Below the pieces are notes generated by a model. The model was given only the letters and a program-made list of their open reading frames with translations. It made no database searches and was not told where the DNA came from. From assembly GCF_003570905.1 (NCBI RefSeq), contig NZ_QXJM01000029.1, positions 248,001 to 312,000 on the forward strand: 64,000 nucleotides of DNA, given 5' to 3'. This DNA comes from Cohnella faecalis. GTDB lineage: Bacteria; Bacillota; Bacilli; Paenibacillales; Paenibacillaceae. Position numbers and translations under genes: made by a program. Each line of letters begins with the position of its first letter. Positions within the stretch are counted from its first letter, which is position 1. Of this stretch, positions 28,100 to 36,076 are shown piece after piece.

Positions 28100-29035
28100 A
28101 TGAAAATCCGTCTCGTCCAGAACGGCGTATTTACGACTGTCGAGGACGTCAGCGAGGCGCTGATCGCCCCGGCCGAAGGCTTCTATTGGATCGACGCGGA
28201 CGATGAAGATCTCGTCGTCTTGCAGCCGCTATTCGGTCTTCACGACCTGGCCGTCGAGGATTGCCTTACCGAAGAGGAGCAGCGGCCGAAGCTCGAAGTG
28301 TACGAAAACCAATATTTTCTTGTTATCAATAGCATTCGTTTCGACGACGAGGAAATTTTCCTCCGCGCGCTCAACATTTTCCTCGGCCGTCATTACCTCA
28401 TTACCGTTACCCGCCAGAAGATCAACGAGCTGCGCAGCGTAAAGCCCGTGCTGTGGGAGCAGGAGGTCAACCGGCCGGACCGGTTCCTGTACCATCTGGT
28501 CGACATCGTCGTCGACAACTACTTTACCGTAGGCGACCGGATCGAGGCGCGGATCGAACGGCTGGAAGAAGATATACTGATGCACACGAAAAAATCGCAC
28601 CTGAACGAAATCATCGGTCTTCGCAGCGAAATTTTATGGCTGAAGAAGGTTCTCGGTCCTCAGCGCGAGGTCATCGGCATCCTGAACAAGAGAGATCTTC
28701 GCCTGATCGACGATCAACTGCAAAAGTATTTCGGCGACATTTACGAGAATGCGGTCAAAATTTTCGAGACCTTCGAGACGTACCGCGACTTGATGGGCAA
28801 CTTGCGGGAGGCTTACCAATCCAGCCTGGCGAGCCGAGCCAACGATATTATGCGTGTGTTTACCGCCTTGACGACGATCTTCATGCCGCTTACCTTCATT
28901 ACCGGCATTTACGGAATGAACTTCGACTACATCCCGGGAATGCACGACCATTACGGATCGGTCGCGCTGCTCGTCGTTATGGCGCTCCTTGGGGTCGGTA
29001 TGTTTTACTTGTTCCGAAAAAAAGATTGGCTATAA
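28100..29035 (+). CDS. corA: CorA-family magnesium/divalent cation channel
   Basis: A 311-residue transporter of Mg2+ or Co2+. There is a cytosolic N-terminal domain (MKIRLVQNGVFTTVED onward, with DLAVEDCLTEEEQRPKLEVY), a long helix with RDLMGNLREAYQS, then two C-terminal TM helices flanking the selectivity motif YGMNF (ALTTIFMPLTFITGIYGMNF). It ends with the usual basic tail FRKKDWL. The ATG at 28100 follows AAAGGAG by 8 bp, preferred over the GTG at 28091, which overlaps that site. No M-box riboswitch was seen upstream; a terminator follows. Confidence 0.94.
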   Translation: MKIRLVQNGVFTTVEDVSEALIAPAEGFYWIDADDEDLVVLQPLFGLHDLAVEDCLTEEEQRPKLEVYENQYFLVINSIRFDDEEIFLRALNIFLGRHYLITVTRQKINELRSVKPVLWEQEVNRPDRFLYHLVDIVVDNYFTVGDRIEARIERLEEDILMHTKKSHLNEIIGLRSEILWLKKVLGPQREVIGILNKRDLRLIDDQLQKYFGDIYENAVKIFETFETYRDLMGNLREAYQSSLASRANDIMRVFTALTTIFMPLTFITGIYGMNFDYIPGMHDHYGSVALLVVMALLGVGMFYLFRKKDWL

Positions 29036-29038
29036 AAT

Positions 29039-29076
29039 AAAACCGTCAGGGAGCTGTATCCTGACGGTTTTGTCTG
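29039..29076 (+). terminator. Rho-independent terminator of corA
   Basis: A perfect AAACCGTCAGG/CCTGACGGTTT stem followed by TGTCTGTTTTTG. Confidence 0.85.
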
Positions 29077-29109
29077 TTTTTGAGCATCACGCTTCAACTG
29101 CATCGGCAG

Positions 29110-29262
29110 AGCTCGTCCCACTGACTCGCGTCTCATCCCACCAACCGCAGAATGTGTGGGAGCTCATCCCACTGATTCACGGCTGAGCCAGCCAATCGCC
29201 GAATGTGTGGGAGCTAGTCCTACTTTTACGCGCCCTAGCTCACCAACCGCCGAATGTGTGAG
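29110..29262. repeat. 51-bp tandem repeat array C (3 diverged copies)
   Basis: Three copies between convergent corA and the HRDC gene. The landmark AATGTGTG occurs at 29151, 29202 and 29253, exactly 51 bp apart. The middle unit has GGGAGCTCATCCCACTGATT at its left end and CCAGCCAATCGCCGAATGTG at its right, and aligns without gaps to the array A unit (37 of 51 positions identical by eye). Confidence 0.85.
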
Positions 29263-29274
29263 GTCGAGCTCGCG

Positions 29275-30267
29275 TTATACGGCCTTCTGCCCTTCTCTGC
29301 GGAGCCGTATTCTCATCATCCGCAGCTTCTCGTAGCGCCGCTCCACCTCCTGATCTCCGGCGGCCGGCTCGCCGTAAACCTCCCGCAAGATCGGCTTCAA
29401 GTATCGGTCCCCAAGCTTCGAAATCGCTCCCTGCACCTGAGTCCACTCGTCGTACGGCACCTCTCCAAGCTCTTTGTCGATAATCGGCGTGACGTCGTAC
29501 CCTTCCTCGTCAAGCTTCTCGAGTCTCTCGACAAGCTTGCGGCGCGAGCATTCCAGAAGCTTCTCAAGCTCCGCTAACGTCTGTCCGTCGCGAATGGCGG
29601 ATAACAGCGCCTTTTTCTCCCGGACGGTAACCAGCGCTCTGCCATACTTGTCTTCGCGCAGACGAAACAGCCAAACGCGGAACGTCTCGGGCTCGACAGC
29701 CCTCTCCACCCACTGGAGCGGGAACGAATGAGGGCGGGACTCGTCAAGCAGCATGCCGATCAGTTGCTTTCCATATTTCTCTATCTTGATCTTACCGAAG
29801 CCCGGAATTTGGCCCAGCTCGTCCAACGTCTGCGGAATGAAGACCGCAAGAAGCTGAATTTCCTTGTTCGTAGCTACCAAATAAGCGGAACGACCCTCCT
29901 CTTGAGACTTCGTCTTCCTCCAATGCTTGAGCTTGACCGCAAGCGCGCTTTCCGGCTGCGCGTCGGCGTAGCATTGCAGAAGCTGGGGCAGCGTCGGCTT
30001 TTCCCAGAACGGCTTCTCCTCCAGCATCCCGTCGAGAAGCGGGCGATAACCCGCCACCATCTTGCCGGCTACGCCGTGACGGAATGAAGCTAGAAGCTCC
30101 TCCCAGCTTACTCCTTCGTACCAAGTCTCTTCCGTGGCGTCCGGTTGTTGATCGAAGGGCTGCCACCCGGCCGTCCAGTTGCCCTGGTCTTCCCCGATGT
30201 ACACTTGGCCGCGCTCCTCGGTCTTCCCTTCCACCCGTTCCAGCCGATTCAAAAACACGATATTCAT
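29275..30267 (-). CDS. HRDC-domain protein
   Basis: A 330-residue protein. The N-terminal half (MNIVFLNRLERVEG; the tryptophan-rich GNWTAGWQPFDQQPD) is of unknown function. It is followed by an HRDC domain at about 130-185 (SAYLVATNKEIQLLAVFIPQ, then LGQIPGFGKIKIEKYGKQLI), a helical nucleic-acid-binding module shared with RecQ helicases and RNase D, and a C-terminal helix-turn-helix-like segment (TLAELEKLLECSRRKLVERL). No helicase or nuclease motifs are present. The start follows GAAGGAGG; the longer ORF crosses a leader terminator. A DNA- or RNA-binding regulatory role is plausible but unproven. Confidence 0.75.
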   Translation of the reverse strand: MNIVFLNRLERVEGKTEERGQVYIGEDQGNWTAGWQPFDQQPDATEETWYEGVSWEELLASFRHGVAGKMVAGYRPLLDGMLEEKPFWEKPTLPQLLQCYADAQPESALAVKLKHWRKTKSQEEGRSAYLVATNKEIQLLAVFIPQTLDELGQIPGFGKIKIEKYGKQLIGMLLDESRPHSFPLQWVERAVEPETFRVWLFRLREDKYGRALVTVREKKALLSAIRDGQTLAELEKLLECSRRKLVERLEKLDEEGYDVTPIIDKELGEVPYDEWTQVQGAISKLGDRYLKPILREVYGEPAAGDQEVERRYEKLRMMRIRLRREGQKAV

Positions 30268-30351
30268 TGCGCTTCCTCCTTCGTCCGCATGCGACGGACC
30301 CATCGTATTCGTTCGGCGGCACCCTGAACCGGATTCGGAGGAATAGACGCA

Positions 30352-30390
30352 AAAAAGCACCTCCCGCCGATCCGGCGAATGAGGTGCTTC
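30352..30390 (-). terminator. Leader terminator/attenuator upstream of the HRDC gene
   Basis: On the minus strand AAGCACCTC pairs with GAGGTGCTT around a nested CGCCG/CGGCG stem and is followed by T6, 85 bp before the HRDC start and just after a predicted promoter. It implies a short leader RNA of about 60 nt or conditional read-through. Confidence 0.55.
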
Positions 30391-30417
30391 CTCTTCCGTG
30401 CAACCTTGAACAACTTT

Positions 30418-30446
30418 AGATTAGCAAAATTTTCCGACGGATTCAA
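30418..30446 (-). promoter_or_regulatory. Predicted promoter of the HRDC leader
   Basis: TTGAAT (30446-30441) and TAATCT (30423-30418) with a 17-bp spacer on the minus strand, in the divergent gap between the HRDC gene and nos. Confidence 0.4.
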
Positions 30447-30583
30447 GAGGGGCGACGACGACTTGCCGCCGCTTTCCTTGGAACTGTCACAGGAAAGACT
30501 TTGCCCGGCTCCGACAACTTGTGATAAGGTAAATCCAACAACTATGCCAGCCGGGCGAATCGGCTGAGGAGGCTGCGCCACCG

Positions 30584-31704
30584 ATGAAGAAATCGGCCCA
30601 CAACTTGTTGCATCCAACCGTCGATGCCGAACTGATTCGCGAAGCGGAAAGCTTCCTGCGAACCTGCCATCAAGAGCTTGGCAAATCCGAAGAAGAAGCC
30701 GAAATTCGAGTAAAAGCCATGCTTAACGACGTCGGAAGCAGAGGAACCTATACGCATACGAACGAGGAGCTTGTTCTCGGAGCCCGGATGGCTTGGCGCA
30801 ATTCCAACCGCTGCATCGGGCGGCTGTTCTGGAATCGGCTGCACGTCATCGACGCGCGCGATTGCCAAAAGACCGACGACGTATGGCGCGCGTTGCTGCA
30901 TCATATCGAATTCGCTACGAACGGCGGAGAAATCCGCCCTGTCATTACGGTGCTCCCCCTTGTAACCGCGATGGCTCCGCTCCGTTTCGGATTTGGAACC
31001 ATCAGTTGCTCCGATATGCCGGTTACGAGACGCAAGACGGCATCGTGGGAGATCCCGCTTCCGTACGGTTAACCCGATCATGTATGGATATGGGCTGGAA
31101 AAGCGCCGGAACTCCCTTCGATCTGCTGCCCTTGGTCATTCAGCGGCAAGGGGAAGAGCCGAAGCTGTTCTCCATTCCGAAGAAAATCGTTATGGAAGTG
31201 CCTATCGCCCATCCGGAATACGATTTATTTCAAAATCAACCCGTCAAATGGTACGCGGTGCCCATCATCTCCGACATGGAGCTTGAGATCGGCGGAATCC
31301 GTTATCCCGCTGCGCCATTCAACGGCTGGTACATGGGCACGGAGATCGGCGCCCGGAATTTGGCGGACGAAGCGCGCTACAACATGCTTCCCATCGTCGC
31401 CCGCAGCTTGGGACTGGATACATCCTCCGCTTCTTCGCTTTGGAAGGACCGCGCTCTCCTTGAGCTTAACGTAGCCGTTCTGAATTCCTTCAAAGCAAGG
31501 AAAGCGAGCATCGTCGACCACCATACTGCCGCCCAACAATTCGCCATGTTCCAGCGCAACGAAGAGAAGAGCGGCAGAGACGTAACCGGCAGATGGTCTT
31601 GGCTTATTCCGCCTATGTCTCCCGCGACGACCGCTATTTTTCACGAAAGCTTCAACGACAAAACCGTAACGCCGAATTTCTTTCCCCGACAGGCGCCGTA
31701 TTAA
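30584..31704 (+). CDS. nos: Nitric oxide synthase oxygenase, apparent frameshift
   Basis: Bacterial NOS makes nitric oxide and citrulline from arginine using heme and a pterin cofactor, borrowing a separate reductase. The N-terminal part (AESFLRTCHQELGKSEEEAE, YTHTNEELVLGARMAWRN) contains the heme ligand Cys77 in WRNSNRCIGRLFW. At TVLP the frame breaks; one extra C in the C5 run 30955-30959 restores the link to RIWNHQLLRYAGYETQDGIV, then APFNGWYMGTEIGARNLADE, VDHHTAAQQF and WSWLIPPMSPA to the stop at 31704. Repaired length is about 373 residues, matching Bacillus NOS. GGAGG lies 11 bp before the ATG. Confidence 0.93.
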
Positions 31705-31744
31705 GGACTAAGCCTGAACGGCCTAACAGGAGGCAATGCCAGCC

Positions 31745-32041
31745 ATGATTCTTAAAGATTTCGATTTTCTATCCGACAGCACCGAGCAGACGTCCACCCG
31801 CTACGTCACCTTCATAACTCCCGGCATGCACCGTTTCGATCTCGCTATTTTGACGACTAACCGTTTCTACGGCAAGAAGCTTGTCGTCGACATGCAGTCC
31901 GGACGCAGCGGCGTGCTAGGACCGGACGACCTCGAAGAAGAGGGCGTGCTCGAATCCATCTACAAGATCGACGAGGAAGCGGCCTCTGAATTGGCGCAAT
32001 TTCTGTATCTCGTTCTCGGAGCGGTCACCTTCACCGACTAA
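31745..32041 (+). CDS. DUF3055-family protein
   Basis: A 98-residue soluble protein, MILKDFDFLSDSTEQTSTRY, with HRFDLAILTTNRFYGKKLVV and DMQSGRSGVLGPDDLEEEGV segments resembling the DUF3055 family of Bacillales. The function is unknown. The second in-frame ATG is chosen because GGAGG is only 2 bp from the first and 11 bp from this one. It follows nos by 40 bp on the same strand, so the two may form an operon. Confidence 0.65.
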   Translation: MILKDFDFLSDSTEQTSTRYVTFITPGMHRFDLAILTTNRFYGKKLVVDMQSGRSGVLGPDDLEEEGVLESIYKIDEEAASELAQFLYLVLGAVTFTD

Positions 32042-32096
32042 TTCGGCGAGCCTATGGAGAACCTATCGGGAAATCACCTCTGGGGAGGATTGCCCG

Positions 32097-32357
32097 ATGT
32101 TTTCTTTCCGGTCCGAAAAAAAACAGCCGACGACCGACCTCGCTACGGTAGAGTCCTCGCGCAACGATCTAACGGCCGAGGAATTCCCGGAAGGGCCTTA
32201 CGGCTCCGACCTTCTGTCGGAATCGGTCGGCAAAGCCGAATGGCGGGAAGACCAGCGAGGCCCGGCCCCGTTCGGCTATGAGAACCGCGAGCTTCACGCC
32301 AATCTGGAACGAGGGTATCCGGCCGATCACGACTTGCATGACCAGGAAGGCGGATAA
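32097..32357 (+). CDS. Small acidic hypothetical protein
   Basis: An 86-residue hydrophilic protein, MFSFRSEKKQPTTDLATVES, with EEFPEGPYGSDLL, EDQRGPAPFGYENRELH and a C-terminal DHDLHDQEGG. GGGGAGG precedes the ATG. It resembles small cytosolic proteins of unknown function in Bacillales (possibly DUF3905-like, not certain). It lies 55 bp after the DUF3055 gene and before a terminator, as the last gene of the nos unit. Confidence 0.6.
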   Translation: MFSFRSEKKQPTTDLATVESSRNDLTAEEFPEGPYGSDLLSESVGKAEWREDQRGPAPFGYENRELHANLERGYPADHDLHDQEGG

Positions 32358-32380
32358 CCGTTCGATTCGAAAATTACAGC

Positions 32381-32428
32381 AAACGCCCCTCCGACTGCGC
32401 AGCCGCAGAAGAAGGGGCGTTCTTATTG
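32381..32428. terminator. Bidirectional terminator between convergent genes
   Basis: AACGCCCCT pairs with AGGGGCGTT around an inner GCGCAGCCGC region, followed by TTCTTATT; it serves the nos unit and possibly the exonuclease gene from the other side. Confidence 0.65.
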
Positions 32429-32441
32429 GGTACGGCTTGTC

Positions 32442-33329
32442 TTACCCGATCCAGCGGATCGAATCCTTGAACTCTACCGTCTCGCACATCGTCTTGACGC
32501 GATCCAGGTCGACGCACCAGAGACACTCTGCAAATTCAACCGTGACAGGAGCCTCGCAATGAATGGTCGCCAGCTCCCGCGATAGCCGGAGCATGTCCAA
32601 ATCCGCTTCGATTTTGCCTCGCAGCGTCTTCGGAAGACTTTCCAGGTTACTCAAAATACCGTCTATCGATCGATATTCCAGTATGAGCTTCAGAGCCGTC
32701 TTCTCGCCCACGCCTCTCACGCCCGGGTAATTATCGCTCGTATCTCCCATGAGCCCTTTCATATCGATGATTTGGGCAGGCGTCATCTGACGCTCTTCCA
32801 TGAGGAAGTCCGGCGTATACACTTGATAATTGCCGTGGCCCTTCTTCATGATGACGACTGAAATTCGCTCGTCGACGATTTGCAGTAAATCGTGGTCCCC
32901 GGTCAGCACGTAGACGTGGGCGTCCGCCGCGAACCGGCGAGCCAGCGTGCCGATGCAATCATCCGCCTCGTAGCCTTCGGCGCTAACGTTCAGAATGCCG
33001 AAGCTTTCCACGACGTCTTTGATCAAGCCGAACTGCGGAATGAGATCCTCCGGAGCCTCCGGCCGATTGCCCTTATAGCTGTCGTAACGCTGGGCGCGGA
33101 ACGTCTGCCCGCCCAAATCCCAGCAGCATACGAGATGGGTGGGCCTGATTTTCTTGACGGCGTCCGCCAAGTAGCGCAAAAATCCATGAATGGCGTTAAC
33201 CGGAACGCCGTCCCGCGTTCTCTTCACAGGCCCTCCTCCGTAAGCCGAAGCGAAATAGGCCCGGAACAAAAGCGCCATTCCATCCACAAGCAGCACTGCA
33301 TCCCCGTTATCGTTCGATTCTCTGATCAT
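32442..33329 (-). CDS. 5'-3' exonuclease (DNA polymerase I N-terminal-like, YpcP type)
   Basis: A 295-residue FEN-like nuclease without polymerase domain. Metal-binding motifs are visible: LLVDGMALLFRAYFA, the RAQRYDSYKGNRPEAPEDL segment, GYEADDCIGTLARRF, LTGDHDLLQIV, DMKGLMGDTSDNYPGV and the helix-hairpin-helix GVGEKTALKLILEY. It matches the stand-alone exonuclease YpcP of B. subtilis, which can process Okazaki fragments and flaps. Length and motifs are intact. It is last in a long same-strand series starting at cobU. Confidence 0.9.
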   Translation of the reverse strand: MIRESNDNGDAVLLVDGMALLFRAYFASAYGGGPVKRTRDGVPVNAIHGFLRYLADAVKKIRPTHLVCCWDLGGQTFRAQRYDSYKGNRPEAPEDLIPQFGLIKDVVESFGILNVSAEGYEADDCIGTLARRFAADAHVYVLTGDHDLLQIVDERISVVIMKKGHGNYQVYTPDFLMEERQMTPAQIIDMKGLMGDTSDNYPGVRGVGEKTALKLILEYRSIDGILSNLESLPKTLRGKIEADLDMLRLSRELATIHCEAPVTVEFAECLWCVDLDRVKTMCETVEFKDSIRWIG

Positions 33330-33366
33330 AAAATAGTTTCCCCCTATGTCGCCAGCAGGACGTTAG

Positions 33367-34563
33367 CTAGCTGTTGTTCGGCTCGGAGCTACGCAAAAAA
33401 GCGCCGATTCGATCGGCCGCCTCGCATAGGCGTTCTTCCTTTTCCACTAGCGCCAGCCGCACGTAACCTTCGCCTCTGTCGCCGAAGGCGTTGCCGGGAA
33501 TGGACGCAACTCCCGTTTTCTTTAGCAGCGACCGGGAAAACTCCCGCGACGACCAGCCTTCGGGGATTCGCGCCCATACGAACATCGTCGCCGCCGGAAG
33601 AGGCACATCCCAGCCTTCGTTCCTAAGCCTTCCGACGAAGACGTCGCGGCGCCTTTCGTACAACGCGGATACCGGAGCGAGCGTCCCTTCCATATCCCGC
33701 TCCATCGCCGCAATTCCAGCCGTCTGCGTACCGAGAAATACGCCGAAATCGATATTGTTTTTCAAAGCCCTAAGGTTGGCAATCACTTGCCGGTTTCCGA
33801 CGGCGTAGCCCAATCGGGTCCCGGCCAGATTAAAGGTTTTGGATAACGAATGAAATTCGATCGCCACCTCGAACGACCCCGGAATTTCGAGCACGCTTGG
33901 AGGCCGATAGCCGTCGAATGCCATCTCGCTGTAAGCATTGTCATGAACGAGAAGCACCCCGTGGCGACGCGCCGCATAAACAGCACGCTCGAAAAACGCC
34001 AAATCGGCGACGGCGGACAGCGGGTTGCTCGGATAGTTCAAAATCATGAACTTGACCTTGTCCCAAACCGATTGCGGAACCGCGTCGAAATCGGGCAAAT
34101 ACCCCTTTTGCTCGTCAAGAGGAAGAGGGATCGGAGTTACGCCCGCCACGGCAAGACCGGCTCCGTATACCGGGTATCCGGGATCGGGCAGCAGAGCTCC
34201 GTCTCCCGGATCGGTGACGGCAAGCGCAAGATGGGCCAAGCCGTCCTGCGTTCCCATCAGCGATAAAATTTCGTTCGCCGGATCCAGCCCGACGCCGAAG
34301 CGCCGCTCGAACCATCTTGCAACCGTCTCGCGGAACGGCCCCGTCCCTTCCGTTCCGGGATAACGGTAAGCTTCCGGCTGCATGCACGCAGCCGCCAGCG
34401 TCTCCCTAATTTCCTCCGCAGGAGGCTGATCCGGGCTGCCGATGTCGAGCGCAATGACGTCCAATCCGTCCGCCCGGGCTGCCGCCTTCCATTCCGCCAC
34501 TTCCGAAAAGATGGCGGAGCCAAGCCGATCAAGCCGACCGGACCGCCAACGTTGCTGATTCAT
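33367..34563 (-). CDS. Class I/II PLP-dependent aminotransferase
   Basis: A 398-residue fold type I aminotransferase. MNQQRWRSGRLDRLG begins the protein after a GGGGGA site; then DIGSPDQPPAEEIRETLAAA, YRYPGTEGTGPFRETVARWF, LNYPSNPLSAVADLAFF, the aspartate/tyrosine of VHDNAYSEMAFDGY and the PLP lysine in FHSLSKTFNLAGTRLGYAVG. It resembles LL-diaminopimelate or alanine/aspartate-type aminotransferases, but the substrate cannot be fixed. A longer reading upstream overlaps the M50 peptidase gene and is not used. Confidence 0.85.
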   Translation of the reverse strand: MNQQRWRSGRLDRLGSAIFSEVAEWKAAARADGLDVIALDIGSPDQPPAEEIRETLAAACMQPEAYRYPGTEGTGPFRETVARWFERRFGVGLDPANEILSLMGTQDGLAHLALAVTDPGDGALLPDPGYPVYGAGLAVAGVTPIPLPLDEQKGYLPDFDAVPQSVWDKVKFMILNYPSNPLSAVADLAFFERAVYAARRHGVLLVHDNAYSEMAFDGYRPPSVLEIPGSFEVAIEFHSLSKTFNLAGTRLGYAVGNRQVIANLRALKNNIDFGVFLGTQTAGIAAMERDMEGTLAPVSALYERRRDVFVGRLRNEGWDVPLPAATMFVWARIPEGWSSREFSRSLLKKTGVASIPGNAFGDRGEGYVRLALVEKEERLCEAADRIGAFLRSSEPNNS

Positions 34564-34619
34564 TTTCCGATTCCCCCATGCCTCTAGCTTCGACAACGGT
34601 CCAAACCGAGCTTGGACGA

Positions 34620-35714
34620 TTACAATGTTTTCAAGCCCATCTCGCCCATTTTCCAAATAAGAAAGACGAGCACGCCGATCAAGCCTCCGTATACGACTCC
34701 GATTTTCACGCGAACCGGCATCGGAACGTCATAGAAAGTCTCTTGAAGGAATCGCTCTCCTTCCGCGCGCACCGTGAATTGAACGGAACCTGCGGCGTTC
34801 GGCTCGGTTATATTCGTCACGTACATCTTATGAATAAGACACGGCTCGGAGAGAGGCAGCTCCCCCCTGTAAGACATGGCTTCCCAATGAAACTCCGCCA
34901 CGTGCTCGCCGTCCATCCTGCAGTAGCAAGTAAACGGAAGCTCCCTGCGATGCTCGCCGCTCTTCAAGTACCATTCCGGCAAATGCGGATCGACGATAGC
35001 GACATACTGTCCATCTGCGAGAAACTTGGGCTTTTTGCGCTTTTGACGAAAAAACCGGTTATACATTTCCCACACGAACCAAGCCCACAGCAGGAAAAAG
35101 AGCGGACTCTTCGTATACCAGATGAGAAAAGGACCTCCCGCGACGCCGACCGCCCACAGCCATCGGGATACGGCTCCTACGATACGTCCGCCGTCCAGCG
35201 GTCTCATCGGCATCAGATTAATCAAATTGAGCAAAAAACCGACATAAGCGAGCGCGTACCAGAGGTGGTAATCGGTCCACCAGCCGACGGCATAGCATGC
35301 GAATGCGCCAACCGTGCCGAGCAGCGGACCTCCCAGAGCCATGTACGCTTCCGTCTTCGCGTCCTTCGGATGCCGCTTCATAATAATTGCGGCTCCCAGA
35401 AACGGAATGAAAATCGGAGCCGATACCGGGAGCCCTACGCGTTTGGCTGCCCACACATGACCCAGTTCATGAACGAACAGCAGCAAGACCAATCCGATAG
35501 CGAACTCCCATGGATAAAGAATCGCATAGGCGCCGACGCTGATCGCCATCATCCAGATCGGTTTTCCCAGCTTCAGCAGCAGAAATGCGCCCGTTTTGAG
35601 CTTGGACAGCGCCACCAACAGTGCGGCCCCGATCCCCAAGGCCGATTTACGGCCCGCTCCGGTCTTGCGCTGCTGCCGCTGCTCCTGCTCCGTATCCCGC
35701 ACCGGCTCAGCCAT
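34620..35714 (-). CDS. M50 site-2-type membrane metalloprotease
   Basis: A 364-residue integral membrane protein. The zinc motif HELGH occurs in LLFVHELGHVWAAKRVGLP, and the third ligand motif is NLMPMRPLDGGRIVGAV, as in SpoIVFB/S2P-type intramembrane proteases. TM segments flank both motifs. The N-terminal 35 residues are basic and cytosolic. The C-terminal 140 residues form a soluble domain of unknown function that ends with one more TM segment (VKIGVVYGGLIGVLVFLIW), which is longer than minimal family members. The start overlaps the upstream ArsC-like gene by 8 bp. The substrate is unknown. Confidence 0.85.
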   Translation of the reverse strand: MAEPVRDTEQEQRQQRKTGAGRKSALGIGAALLVALSKLKTGAFLLLKLGKPIWMMAISVGAYAILYPWEFAIGLVLLLFVHELGHVWAAKRVGLPVSAPIFIPFLGAAIIMKRHPKDAKTEAYMALGGPLLGTVGAFACYAVGWWTDYHLWYALAYVGFLLNLINLMPMRPLDGGRIVGAVSRWLWAVGVAGGPFLIWYTKSPLFFLLWAWFVWEMYNRFFRQKRKKPKFLADGQYVAIVDPHLPEWYLKSGEHRRELPFTCYCRMDGEHVAEFHWEAMSYRGELPLSEPCLIHKMYVTNITEPNAAGSVQFTVRAEGERFLQETFYDVPMPVRVKIGVVYGGLIGVLVFLIWKMGEMGLKTL

Positions 35715-36075
35715 GGCGCCACTCGGTCCGGAACGAGTCCTCTTTGTACCCGACGGTCGTACGCGTTCCGTCCGTCACAATCGGACGCTTGATCAGCATC
35801 CCGTTGCTCGCGAGCAGCTCGATTTTTTGCTCGTCCGACATATCCTTCAGCTTGTCCTTCAAATTCATCGCTCGATAGGCGTCGCCCGAAACGTTAAAAA
35901 ACTTTTGCAACGGCAGCCCGCTCGCGGCGATCAGCTCCCGAAGCTGTTCCGCCGTCGGTGTCTGTTCCACAATATGACGCGTATCCAGCTCGTTTCCTTG
36001 CTCCTTGAGCTGCTTGATCGCCTTGCGGCAAGTGTCGCATTGCGGAAGATGGTAAACGGTTAATGAGGTCGACAT
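35707..36075 (-). CDS. ArsC/Spx-family thioredoxin-fold protein
   Basis: A 122-residue protein with the N-terminal redox motif CDTC (HLPQCDTCRKAIKQLKEQG) and IKRPIVTDG near the C-terminus, both diagnostic of the ArsC/Spx family (YusI-like). It could be a thiol reductase or a transcription-interacting regulator of MgsR type; the lack of an arsenic resistance neighbourhood argues against a dedicated arsenate reductase. It is tightly packed between RluA and M50 genes. Confidence 0.82.
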   Translation of the reverse strand: MSTSLTVYHLPQCDTCRKAIKQLKEQGNELDTRHIVEQTPTAEQLRELIAASGLPLQKFFNVSGDAYRAMNLKDKLKDMSDEQKIELLASNGMLIKRPIVTDGTRTTVGYKEDSFRTEWRHG

Positions 36076-36076
36076 T

